Source: Myxococcota bacterium | GTDB lineage: Bacteria > Myxococcota_A > Polyangia > Polyangiales > Houyiibacteriaceae | Direction of reading: 5' to 3' | Assembly (NCBI GenBank): GCA_020629955.1 | Contig: JAHDCI010000036.1 | Location: 1 to 37,149 of the forward strand | DNA length: 37,149 nt | In this document: positions 1 to 9,805 of the stretch, piece after piece | Numbering within the stretch: position 1 is the stretch's first letter | How the letters are laid out: each line of letters starts with the position of its first letter | Program-made: the position numbers and the translations under genes | Notes under the pieces: model-generated | The model's input: the letters and a program-made list of their open reading frames with translations, nothing else | Told to the model about the DNA's origin: nothing | Databases searched by the model: none

Positions 1-23
1 AGACGAACGCAGGTTCGCGTTTG

Positions 24-29
24 AAGGAG
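24..29 (+). promoter_or_regulatory. Ribosome binding site of prkA
   Basis: AAGGAG lies five bases before the ATG at 35. It fixes that start rather than the Met three codons further on. Confidence 0.75.
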
Positions 30-34
30 TCGAC

Positions 35-2086
<2,052 letters not shown>

Positions 2087-2113
2087 TCTCAAGCGGTTCT
2101 CCAGGTCACTGCG

Positions 2114-2166
2114 ACGCCCCCGTTCTTTGCGGAATGGGGGCGTTCGCGTTTGAACATCCTTTTTTT
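2114..2166 (+). terminator. Rho-independent terminator after prkA
   Basis: A GC-rich stem (ACGCCCCCGTTC pairing with the arm ending at 2143, one G-T pair) is followed after about 16 bases by seven T residues at 2160-2166. A second, weaker hairpin (GCACGC 2172-2177 with GCGTGC 2202-2207, then CTTTT) lies just beyond and contains two copies of TTCGAACGCG. Together they separate prkA from the next gene. Confidence 0.7.
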
Positions 2167-2232
2167 CAAACGCACGCTTTTCGAACGCGCTCGTTTCGAA
2201 CGCGTGCCTTTTAGCTCGAAACGGAAACGGAA

Positions 2233-2988
2233 ATGGAGCAGACGCTATATTTGCAAGGAGCGACGACCTTACTCCACGCCGAGCAGCGTCCCGGCGTCAC
2301 GATGGCCTCACTTTTTCTGACGCCGCGCTACGTCTTTGTGCTGCCCGAGTTTTCCGCGAAGGCGATGCCGGTGCACCTGCTCGATTTCTTTAAGCGGCAT
2401 GATCATGAGCACACGTGGCGGCAAGTGATCATGCAGGGGGGCATTCCTCTCCAAGAGCTCGAGCAAGCGCTCGCCGGGGCGCTTGCGCCCGATGAAGTCT
2501 TCGAATTGGTGGAGCTCGGCGCGTATCGGATGCGCGGTCAAACGTTCGGCTACAAAGAACTTGGCGGCTACACTTGGGACGGTTTCGGAGTCATCGGACA
2601 AGAGGCCGCAGCCGCCACGATGAATTTCCTCGAGAGCCATCGGCACCTCGTCCGGGAAGCCGCAAAGAGCCGGACTCCGGTGACGCCGCTCAAGGCGCCC
2701 TTTCGTCAGGGAACGAAACAGTTCCTCGCGGGCGCTGGGCTCCTGCTTATCGGGATCGCGTGCGGCATCTGGCTCTCATGGGGCCTTGGGTTCGCGCCGG
2801 TTGGCATGGGCGCTGCGCTCATGGCAGCAGGCGGCTGGGATATGACGGTCGGTCGACCGATGAATCCGCGTACGCGGCGGGAGATGGGAAGCTCGGCTTC
2901 GTCGAGATTGGTCCTGGTGCTGATGGTCTTCGCGCTCGCAACCTTCGCGACATTGGCGCTCGCGTTGTACGACCACTTCAAGAGCTAA
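2233..2988 (+). CDS. Hypothetical membrane protein
   Basis: I do not recognise this 251-residue protein. Residues 1-160 look soluble and mixed alpha/beta. Three hydrophobic segments follow at about 164-183, 184-202 and 225-246, so it is probably an inner-membrane protein with a large cytoplasmic N-terminal domain and a very short tail. There is no signal peptide and no catalytic motif I can name. It sits behind the prkA terminator and 71 bases before the next membrane protein, and may share its promoter. The ATG at 2233 is the first in frame after the terminator, with only a weak purine-rich stretch before it. Confidence 0.7.
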   Translation: MEQTLYLQGATTLLHAEQRPGVTMASLFLTPRYVFVLPEFSAKAMPVHLLDFFKRHDHEHTWRQVIMQGGIPLQELEQALAGALAPDEVFELVELGAYRMRGQTFGYKELGGYTWDGFGVIGQEAAAATMNFLESHRHLVREAAKSRTPVTPLKAPFRQGTKQFLAGAGLLLIGIACGIWLSWGLGFAPVGMGAALMAAGGWDMTVGRPMNPRTRREMGSSASSRLVLVLMVFALATFATLALALYDHFKS

Positions 2989-3059
2989 CGAGTACCTACT
3001 CACGGTCGCGCGAATAGAATGCTCCCGTCCCGCTGTTCTCATATCGCACGGCGAACTCC

Positions 3060-4577
3060 ATGACTGATTCACACCAAAGCACACGCGCCGTTGCCGGAAA
3101 TACGCGCCTCTGCCTTAAGTGCCGAAAACGCAGCGATATGAAATATTGCTGCGGGTCGAACACCGTCGCGAGAGGACCAAGCCCCGTTGCGATCTTGGTG
3201 GGATATGCGGGCTTCTGCGTCTTCGCATCGTTTTATGGGCGTGCGCTTGCCGCCGCTGCCGCAGGAGGCGTGCTCACTCTCCTGATCTTGTTGCTCAAGC
3301 GTTCGGATATCGGCCGCCGCGGATTGCTCAACGCGGAGCCCTTCCATCACGGCGATACCACTCTTTTCCAAGGCACGGTGCGAAGACAGATCAGCTACGA
3401 GAATACCGCTGCGTACTTTGGCGAAATCGACGGTCAGACGGTCGCTGAGGGAACCGGTGGGTGGTTCGAGATGGAGGTGGAGAAGCCCGAGCGCAAGACC
3501 GTCATCATCGACCCCGAGCGCGCCTTTCTCGAGTTCGAAGGAACGCCGGATATTCTCCCGCGCTTCACAACGCTCTCCACCTTTTGGTACGAGCGTGGCT
3601 TTTTCGGCAAACCGGCCAACTTGAAACGCCTCGTGCTTCAGGAGGGAGATGCGGTGCAGGTCTGGGTGAAGAGCCAGCAGGCGGCAACGCTTGGTCAAGA
3701 TTTGCTGACCGCGACGCGCGTCAAGGCAGAGTGTTCAAGCGCGCCGCGTGCTCCGTACTCGAAGGGCGCCAGGTTGGGCGATGACTACCGCTGCAAAACC
3801 TGTAGCTTGCGAGGGCCGAAGGGTCCGTGTTGCGATCGCCCCCGGGTACCTCTGATTTCTCCGATCCCATTGGGAGTCGGCGCGCTTGCCGCCATCGGAG
3901 CGTACTGGCTCATCGCACGCGCGGACCTTTTCCCCCACACCGCGCTCGGCCTCGCGTTTGTCGCGGCCAGCTTCGCGCTCTTCATGTTTCACTGGGGGTT
4001 GATGCGGGTGAGGGTAAGCCCGCGGCGAATGCCGGACGTGGGCGGCTCCGTCCAGCTCACGGTGCTCAAGGATGAAACGGACCTACGTTCGCTCAATGGA
4101 TATCGCTGGAATGGTCAGCGGTTTTCCGAACTACGCGCGTCGCGACCGAAGCGTTCGATCGTTTGTTCGCTCGACGGAGGCCAAGAGGTCCATATTTCTT
4201 TGGCGGTCGCGCTCGTGGACCTTCTCGATGTGGAGGCCGAAAGAAGCGAGGAGACTCGACTGCTTAACCCTTCCTGGATTTCGAAGGGACTCTTCGGAAG
4301 CCGAGTGCATATGGAGACGCGAAGCGTAAGGCGAGGAGATCGAATCGAGGTCGGTCTTTCATCCGAAGAGATGAACGCGGTACAGGCCATGCTCAGCGCC
4401 AAGGAAAGCGGCGGCACGTACCGCGAGGGCCCGGCACCAAAGGTGGAGCGGGTCGTGCTACATGCCCTGACAATAAGCCTGCTCGACCGCGCTCAATCCC
4501 CGAGCGAAACGCTGCCAAAAATATCGTCGCGGGAGCCTTCGGCCGGCGAACGACTGGCTGAAGCTGTCGAGGCGTGA
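3060..4577 (+). CDS. Membrane protein with two CX2CX8CC modules (internal duplication)
   Basis: This 505-residue protein appears to be two copies of one module. Each copy starts with a Cys cluster of identical spacing, CX2CX8CC (Cys 18, 21, 30, 31 and Cys 245, 248, 257, 258), followed by two hydrophobic segments (about 43-60 and 62-79; about 268-286 and 293-313) and a soluble domain ending in a similar motif, FFGKPANLKRLVLQEGDAV near 181 and LFGSRVHMETRSVRRGDRI near 412. The Cys clusters could bind zinc; that is inference. The soluble part loosely resembles the GIDE-type domain of membrane E3-like proteins, at low confidence. Its stop overlaps the GTG of the next gene by four bases, so the two are probably cotranslated. 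Confidence 0.75.
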   Translation: MTDSHQSTRAVAGNTRLCLKCRKRSDMKYCCGSNTVARGPSPVAILVGYAGFCVFASFYGRALAAAAAGGVLTLLILLLKRSDIGRRGLLNAEPFHHGDTTLFQGTVRRQISYENTAAYFGEIDGQTVAEGTGGWFEMEVEKPERKTVIIDPERAFLEFEGTPDILPRFTTLSTFWYERGFFGKPANLKRLVLQEGDAVQVWVKSQQAATLGQDLLTATRVKAECSSAPRAPYSKGARLGDDYRCKTCSLRGPKGPCCDRPRVPLISPIPLGVGALAAIGAYWLIARADLFPHTALGLAFVAASFALFMFHWGLMRVRVSPRRMPDVGGSVQLTVLKDETDLRSLNGYRWNGQRFSELRASRPKRSIVCSLDGGQEVHISLAVALVDLLDVEAERSEETRLLNPSWISKGLFGSRVHMETRSVRRGDRIEVGLSSEEMNAVQAMLSAKESGGTYREGPAPKVERVVLHALTISLLDRAQSPSETLPKISSREPSAGERLAEAVEA

Positions 4578-6016
4578 GAAACCGGGGCATGGCCCATCTT
4601 TGCGAGCTGCTCGAGCAGGCCCGACCTCAAGGGGCGCTTTTTGAGGAAGAGCGACGATCGTGGGATCGCGACGCGTTGATCCGATCCGTCCGCCAGGCGG
4701 CATCCAAGCTTCAGGTTGCGGGCGTGCAACCAGGCGACCGGGTCCTCATCACGGGCAAGAGCTCGCTCGCTCAGCTCGCTGCATGGTTTGGGACAGTGGC
4801 GATCGGCGCGACCGTTTGTCCGGCTCCGATCGGCATCACGAAAGAGAAGTTGATGCGACGCGCGCGAAGGCTGGGCGCATCGTTCGCTATTGGCGATAAG
4901 GCTCAGCTTTCGGTTCTCGAAGAGCTTGGGCTGCGCGCTCTCTCGCCCGAAGCGCTCGCCGGCCAAGGACCTGAGCTTTCGGAGTGGATCGCGAATCCCG
5001 CTTGCGAGGCCATGGTGCTCTTTTCCTCGGGGACCACCGGAAGGTCGACCGGCGTTGTGATCGACCATGCGCCGCTTCTTGAACACACGCGCGGGCTTGC
5101 CGAGCATACGCTTGATCTCGATGATCGCGACGTCGCGCTCAATGTGCTGCCGCTCGCACACTCGTTTGGGATCCGGATGAACGTACTGGTTCCCCTCGCG
5201 ACCAAAACGCGGGTCGTGCTCGCTCGAAAAGATGGCCGCTTCGACGCCGACTTTGCGATGAAGCGGGCGTACGAAACGAACGCCAGCTGGTTAAGCGGAG
5301 TGCCAACCATCTTTCATCGCTTGGCGGACGCTGCACCCGAGCCGCTCTCCACGTTTCGATGGGGGCTCTCCGCCGGAGCCTCTCTCCCCGCGGCGATTCG
5401 AGAGCGCGCGGAGCGAAGGCTTGGCGGGCCGATCTGCGAAGGATACGGGCTGACAGAAGCAAGCTTCTCTGCCCTCGACGTGCCGGCCGCGGAGCGCACG
5501 CCAGGGTCGGTGGGGCGGCCGAGCCACGGCGTTCGGATACGAATCGTGGCAGAGGATGGCTCCGAAGCTCTCCAAAGCGAGAGCGGGGAAATTGTGATCT
5601 CGGGGCCGAATCTTGGAAGGGCGCTCGACGGAGAAAGTCTGACTCCTTCCGGCGAGCTTCAGAGCGGAGATCTCGGATTTATCAAAGATGGAAAGCTCTT
5701 TGTTCAAGACCGTTTAAAGGACTTGATTATCCGAGGGGGCAAGAACGTGATCCCCGCTGAGATCGAAGCGATGCTCGTGACCCATCCGGATATCCTGGAA
5801 GCGGCGGTCGTGGGCGTTCCCGACGAATCGTTCGGCGAAGAAGTCGCCGCAGCGTTGGTCTGTCGCAATCGCCATCTCCCGGATGATTTCGAAAGCTGGG
5901 CACGGAGTGCTTTCGCACCCTCCGAACGACCCAGGAAGATCCAGCTCGTCGACGCGTTGCCGCTCGGTCCATCGCGCAAAGTCCTTCGACGAGAGATCCG
6001 AAAGCTTTTCGCCTAG
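4574..6016 (+). CDS. ANL-superfamily acyl-CoA synthetase / AMP-dependent ligase
   Basis: ANL enzymes activate a carboxylic acid with ATP to an acyl-adenylate, usually passing it to CoA. Core motifs are present: the phosphate loop SSGTTGRSTG (about 150-159), GYGLTEAS (about 290-297), the hinge region SGDLGF followed by DRLKDLIIRGGKN (about 363-392), and a C-terminal SRKVLRRE bearing the adenylation lysine (about 467-474). At 480 residues it is compact but complete. The GTG at 4574 forms a GTGA overlap with the preceding gene; an ATG at 4589 (MAHLCELL) is an alternative giving a 475-residue protein. The substrate cannot be told; a fatty or aromatic acid is typical. Linkage to the Cys-cluster membrane protein is unexplained. 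Confidence 0.9.
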   Translation: MRNRGMAHLCELLEQARPQGALFEEERRSWDRDALIRSVRQAASKLQVAGVQPGDRVLITGKSSLAQLAAWFGTVAIGATVCPAPIGITKEKLMRRARRLGASFAIGDKAQLSVLEELGLRALSPEALAGQGPELSEWIANPACEAMVLFSSGTTGRSTGVVIDHAPLLEHTRGLAEHTLDLDDRDVALNVLPLAHSFGIRMNVLVPLATKTRVVLARKDGRFDADFAMKRAYETNASWLSGVPTIFHRLADAAPEPLSTFRWGLSAGASLPAAIRERAERRLGGPICEGYGLTEASFSALDVPAAERTPGSVGRPSHGVRIRIVAEDGSEALQSESGEIVISGPNLGRALDGESLTPSGELQSGDLGFIKDGKLFVQDRLKDLIIRGGKNVIPAEIEAMLVTHPDILEAAVVGVPDESFGEEVAAALVCRNRHLPDDFESWARSAFAPSERPRKIQLVDALPLGPSRKVLRREIRKLFA

Positions 6017-6186
6017 TGGACCGGCACTTGGTGAAAACGGGCCGATGTTGATTCCCGGTATTTTCACGCACTCAAACGCCATCCAACTTCCGCCCGTATG
6101 CTTCCGATAGTCGGACGCATCTGCGCACGCCAAAACCGCGAATCCGCGTCGGCCCTTTTTCACCAACCTGCTAGCGAAACAAAAAA

Positions 6187-6204
6187 GGCCCGCCGAAGCG
6201 AGCC
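6187..6204 (-). terminator. Terminator of the dodecin gene
   Basis: On the minus strand, GGCTCGC-TTCG-GCGGGCC forms a 7-bp stem with a stable TTCG loop (one G-T pair), followed directly by six T residues (6181-6186). It lies 20 bases past the dodecin stop. Confidence 0.9.
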
Positions 6205-6224
6205 TCTTGAGAGACGCGCGAGGC

Positions 6225-6428
6225 TTAGTCGTTCAACACGAACGAGAGCTTGAGGTTCACGCGGAACTCTTTCACCGCGCCGTTTTCGACGACGACCTTC
6301 TGGTCCTTCACCCACGCGCCGGAGATGTTTTGGAGCGTCTTGCTCGCACGAGCGATGCCCTTCTGAATCGCGTCTTCAAACGAAGTTTCGGAGGAACAGA
6401 TAATTTCAGTAACTTTGGCGATTGTCAT
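6225..6428 (-). CDS. Dodecin family flavin-binding protein
   Basis: Dodecins are small soluble proteins of about 65-70 residues that assemble into hollow dodecamers and bind flavins or their precursors, buffering free flavin. The 67-residue product begins MTIAKVTEIICSS and has the dodecin pattern: a first strand, the helix SFEDAIQKGIARASKTL, a strand with Trp 38 (GAWVKDQKV; Trp is the flavin-stacking residue in the family), and a final strand FRVNLKLSFVL. The start at 6428 is chosen over an ATG six codons upstream because AAAGGA lies seven bases before it. It is a single-gene unit with its own strong terminator. Confidence 0.9.
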   Translation of the reverse strand: MTIAKVTEIICSSETSFEDAIQKGIARASKTLQNISGAWVKDQKVVVENGAVKEFRVNLKLSFVLND

Positions 6429-6435
6429 GGTGGGG

Positions 6436-6441
6436 TCCTTT
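6436..6441 (-). promoter_or_regulatory. Ribosome binding site of the dodecin gene
   Basis: AAAGGA on the minus strand is seven bases from the ATG at 6428 and overlaps the codons that a start at 6446 would use, which argues for the shorter protein. Confidence 0.75.
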
Positions 6442-6573
6442 CCCAAATCAGCGATTCGAGGATGTTTAATGAGACAAAGTCGTCACATCGAACCCACACG
6501 AGTACTTGAGATCGAACGCAAGAGCAAGAACGGAAGTTTGGCGAAGCATCGTGCCGTGGCCAAAATGGGAAGG

Positions 6574-7965
6574 CTACTCGCTCGGCGACGCTTCGCTTTC
6601 GTCGGGCTCTTCGCCAGGCGCTTCCGCGCCATCCGTAGCGGCTTCATCCTCGCCGATGACATGAAGCGGCTCGAGCTCCACGAAGATCCGCTCAGTCTCC
6701 CCCCGCGTTACGCGAACGGTGCGTTCCGCCTCCTGGTAGAAGGGGTTTTCGAAACGAAGAAAATGTTCGCCAGGTGGGACTGCGATCGCTTCCGCGTCAG
6801 GCGTCGTCATCACCTTTCGGCCGTCGAGGTAGACATCCGCCCAAGGATCCACGACGAAGCGAAGGTGCCCGGACTGCTCTAAGCTGAGCGACGTTGCGGG
6901 GTTCACCGCGGTCGTCTGCGAGGTCTCGTCAAAGGCACCCGCGGAAGCTTGAATCGCCCCGCCGGCGCCGAGGATCCCACCAAAGAGAAGACCACTGACG
7001 ATCGCGGAGTGCTTGATGAGGTTCCGATCCTTTGCCGCACGGCGGAGATTGCGAGGAGCACCTGCAGCAAGGAGTTCATCGGCTTTCCCGTCGGAGAGAA
7101 TACCGACATCGCGAAGGAACATGACCATGCGCGCCGAATAGTTCATCGGAACACGAGGCGAGAGGAACTCCATCAAATCATCGATGAGCGCCTGCGTCGT
7201 CGGATAGCGATTGGCAGGCATCTTTTCCATGCATCGCGAGAGAATGCGCTCTAGTTGCCGAGGAACCGCCGGGTTCACTTTTCGTGGCGGCACATAGCGG
7301 TCGAGCCGGATCTTCTGCATGACGGTCCGCGACTCGTCTTCAACGAATGGCTTCTGACCGGTCACCATCTGGTAGAGGACGATGCCGATGCTGAAGATAT
7401 CGGAGCGGAAATCGAGCTTATCGCCGAGGATCTGCTCGGGGCTCATGTAGCTCGGTGTCCCTAGGCCAGTGCCCGTCTCCGTGAGGTCGCTGAGCGTTTC
7501 GTCGCGCGCGATCCCGAAATCCATGAGCTTCACCTCTCCGAGGTTCGAGACCATGATATTCGCGGGTTTGATGTCGCGATGGATGATGCCGCGGAAGTGC
7601 GCATAGTCGAGCGCGCGGCAGACATGGAGTGCGATGATCGCGCCCACTTCCGGCGGCAACACCGGTGAGTTCTCGAGCATATCGTAGAGATCGATGCCCT
7701 GAACGAACTCCATGATGATGTACATCGAGCGGCCGTCTTTGACGAAGTCGATGACGTGCAAGATGTTCTCGTGTTGAAGCGAGGCCATGAAGTTCGCTTC
7801 GCGCTCGAAACGCTTTGCGAACTGGCTATCCATCGCGATCGACGGTTTGAGGGCCTTGATGGCAACGACACGCCCGAGCGGCTCCTGAATGGCCTTATAG
7901 ACCACCGCCATTCCGCCGCTGCCAATCTCACCGAGAACGCGGCAATTGCCTATTCGTTCCGTCAT
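6574..7965 (-). CDS. Membrane Ser/Thr protein kinase with PEGA domain
   Basis: A Hanks-type kinase of 463 residues. The kinase domain (about 5-270) has the glycine loop GEIGSGGMAVVYKA, VAIK lysine 37, HRDIKPAN with HRD at 129-131, DFG at 149-151 and an activation segment ending in GTPSYMSPEQ, so it should be active. A hydrophobic stretch at about 320-342 is the likely membrane segment. Residues about 367-432 are a PEGA domain (HLRFVVDPWADVYLDGRKV), a surface-type beta domain expected outside the inner membrane, and the tail is Asp/Glu-rich. The reading frame stays open to 9066, but the ATG at 7965 gives MTERIGNCRVLGEIGSGG, normal spacing before the glycine loop, whereas the extension is low-complexity and antisense to yifB. 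It is divergent from yifB. Confidence 0.93.
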   Translation of the reverse strand: MTERIGNCRVLGEIGSGGMAVVYKAIQEPLGRVVAIKALKPSIAMDSQFAKRFEREANFMASLQHENILHVIDFVKDGRSMYIIMEFVQGIDLYDMLENSPVLPPEVGAIIALHVCRALDYAHFRGIIHRDIKPANIMVSNLGEVKLMDFGIARDETLSDLTETGTGLGTPSYMSPEQILGDKLDFRSDIFSIGIVLYQMVTGQKPFVEDESRTVMQKIRLDRYVPPRKVNPAVPRQLERILSRCMEKMPANRYPTTQALIDDLMEFLSPRVPMNYSARMVMFLRDVGILSDGKADELLAAGAPRNLRRAAKDRNLIKHSAIVSGLLFGGILGAGGAIQASAGAFDETSQTTAVNPATSLSLEQSGHLRFVVDPWADVYLDGRKVMTTPDAEAIAVPPGEHFLRFENPFYQEAERTVRVTRGETERIFVELEPLHVIGEDEAATDGAEAPGEEPDESEASPSE

Positions 7966-8151
7966 GCGGTGTGCTCTGACAATTCTCGTGGGAGTAGCAT
8001 CGGGAATGTCGACGGTACGGAGCGCGCTCGCCCATGTCAACGCCAACCCACGACAGCGACAGGAGGATTTGCGGATCGGCGTGTTTGAGGAGATGCCCGA
8101 TGGGCGACCTCCGCTGGCCGGATGTGCGCCGCATCGGGAAACGTGTGGCGG

Positions 8152-8194
8152 AAAAACTGGCGGAATTTGACTCAGCCCAACGAAATTCCGCCAG
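8152..8194 (-). terminator. Perfect 12-bp inverted repeat with T5 tail, terminator-like
   Basis: CTGGCGGAATTT (8157-8168) pairs perfectly with AAATTCCGCCAG (8183-8194) around a 14-base loop. Read on the minus strand the stem is followed at once by five T residues (8156-8152). It lies about 190 bases upstream of the minus-strand kinase gene, so it could stop antisense transcription coming from yifB, act as an attenuator in a long kinase leader, or be an operator. Confidence 0.6.
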
Positions 8195-8273
8195 GGTTTG
8201 GTTCCCAAGTGGTTGAAATTACTCCCGCAGGTCACCGGCGCAAAAATTGAAACATCGCTCGCCAGACGAAGTC

Positions 8274-8278
8274 GGAGG
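8274..8278 (+). promoter_or_regulatory. Ribosome binding site of yifB
   Basis: GGAGG lies four bases before the ATG at 8283. It favours that start over a TTG at 8247. Confidence 0.65.
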
Positions 8279-8282
8279 TGAG

Positions 8283-9788
8283 ATGAGCGAAGCGAAAATT
8301 GCGTATGCGAGCTGTTTGGTGGGGGTTGATGCGGAGCCGGTCGAAGTGGAAGCTCGGATCGGAAAAGGTCTCCCCGCGTTCGAGCTGGTGGGCTTGCCGG
8401 AGCGCGGCGTCCGAGAGAGCCGGGTGCGGGTTCGGTCGGCGATTGGAGCTCAGGGCTGGAAGATGCCGGAGAAGCAGCTGGTGGTAAACCTTGCGCCGGG
8501 GGATCTTCGAAAGACGGGAACGAGTTTCGACCTCGCGATCGCTTGCGCCGTGATCGCAGCGGCGGGCGGGCTGGAGCAGTCCTGTCTCGAGTCGACACTT
8601 TTGATCGGAGAGCTTGCGCTATCGGGCGAGCTTCGAGCCGTCCGGGGAGTTTTGCCTCATTTGCTAGCGGCGCGAAAACACGGACATCTCCGGGCGATAG
8701 TGCCGGCGGGGAACGAACGCGAGGCGGCACTTGTGGATGGGCTTGAAGTCTTTGTCGCCAAAGATCTCTCCGAGGTGGTCGAGGCGCTTTCGGAACGTGA
8801 GGTGCTTCGACGTCCGAGGGCCAGCGAACATCGACCCGTCGAGGGGTTGCTCGATCTGGTGGACGTTCGAGGACAGCTCGCCGGGAGACGAGCGATCGAA
8901 ATCGCAGCGGCCGGTGCGCACCATCTTTTGATGGTGGGCCCGCCAGGCGCAGGGAAGACCATGCTCGCGCAACGGATGGCTGGCATTCTACCTCCGCCGG
9001 GCCGCGAGGAGGCGCTCGAAATCGCGACGATCGCCTCTGCCTCAGGGCACCCGACACCCGGCTCAATTGGTGGCATCAGTCGTCCCTTTCGCGCGCCCCA
9101 TCACACCTCAAGCGCTGTCGCCTTGATCGGAGGCGGAGAGCCCATACGCGCCGGTGAGGTGAGCCTTGCCCATCGCGGGGTGCTCTTTCTCGACGAGCTG
9201 CCAGAGTTTCGGCGAGACGCGATCGAAACGCTGCGGACGACGATGGAGCATGGGAAAGTCGCGATCTCTCGAGCACGCGCGCGGGTCGTGTTGCCTGCAG
9301 ACCCACTGGTCATCGCGGCCATGAACCCGTGCCCCTGCGGCTACTATGGCGATCTCGAACGGCTGTGCCGTTGCTCGCACAAGAGTGTCGAGAAGTATGC
9401 CGGACGAGTGAGTGGACCGTTGCTCGATCGGTTTGACCTTCAGCTCTCGCTCGCGCGCGTTCGAACGACCGCGCTTCGGAAACCGCGGAAAGCGAGCGAG
9501 GGTTCTGCGGCTGTGCGAGAGCGGGTCCTTCGGGCTCGGTCTGCTGGCGCTGCGCTCGGGCAGGCCCAAAAGCTTGATGCGCTCTGCGAGCAAGCGAGTG
9601 CTCCCGCGCTCGGCACGCTCGACCGCGCGACGGAGACGCTTCGGTTAAGCGCGCGCGCCTACGTAAAGGCGTTACGAGTGGCTCGCACGATCGCGATCCT
9701 GGATGGTCGCGACACCATGACGAAGGCCGATATCCACGAGGCGCTGCATTACCGGCTCCAAGAGCCAAGGCTCGCGAGAGCGGCGTGA
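8283..9788 (+). CDS. yifB: YifB/ComM family Mg-chelatase-like AAA+ ATPase
   Basis: ComM/YifB proteins are AAA+ ATPases; ComM is a hexameric helicase that drives branch migration during natural transformation. The 501-residue length is typical. The N-terminal ChlI/Lon-C-like domain begins IAYASCLVGVDAEPVEVEA and includes GLPERGVRESRVRVRSAI. Walker A GPPGAGKT is at about 219-226, followed by PFRAPHHTSS, Walker B GVLFLDELPEF, the Cys-containing AMNPCPCGYYGD and CRCS (probable zinc site, as in the family), and LDRFDLQLSL. The C-terminal domain has LSARAYVKALRVARTIA. The gene is monocistronic and converges on gcvPB with a 17-base gap. Family is certain; a role in DNA uptake is inference. Confidence 0.95.
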   Translation: MSEAKIAYASCLVGVDAEPVEVEARIGKGLPAFELVGLPERGVRESRVRVRSAIGAQGWKMPEKQLVVNLAPGDLRKTGTSFDLAIACAVIAAAGGLEQSCLESTLLIGELALSGELRAVRGVLPHLLAARKHGHLRAIVPAGNEREAALVDGLEVFVAKDLSEVVEALSEREVLRRPRASEHRPVEGLLDLVDVRGQLAGRRAIEIAAAGAHHLLMVGPPGAGKTMLAQRMAGILPPPGREEALEIATIASASGHPTPGSIGGISRPFRAPHHTSSAVALIGGGEPIRAGEVSLAHRGVLFLDELPEFRRDAIETLRTTMEHGKVAISRARARVVLPADPLVIAAMNPCPCGYYGDLERLCRCSHKSVEKYAGRVSGPLLDRFDLQLSLARVRTTALRKPRKASEGSAAVRERVLRARSAGAALGQAQKLDALCEQASAPALGTLDRATETLRLSARAYVKALRVARTIAILDGRDTMTKADIHEALHYRLQEPRLARAA

Positions 9789-9805
9789 GCTTTGCTCTTG
9801 GCCCG

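Larger units (their letters stand above)
7966..8282. other. Divergent intergenic region between kinase gene and yifB
   Basis: This 317-base stretch must hold the promoters of both flanking genes, although I cannot pick convincing -10/-35 boxes. Its one clear structure is the 12-bp inverted repeat at 8157-8194, listed separately. Short open frames here (for example 7946-8170, plus strand) look like noise. Confidence 0.6.

Noticed and set aside
7946..8170. 74-codon plus-strand frame in the divergent region
   Set aside because: No ribosome binding site, no recognisable motif, and it overlaps the kinase start.
7966..9066. N-terminal 367-codon extension of the PEGA kinase
   Set aside because: It is Pro/Arg/Ser-rich, antisense to yifB, and the ATG at 7965 gives a normal kinase N-terminus.
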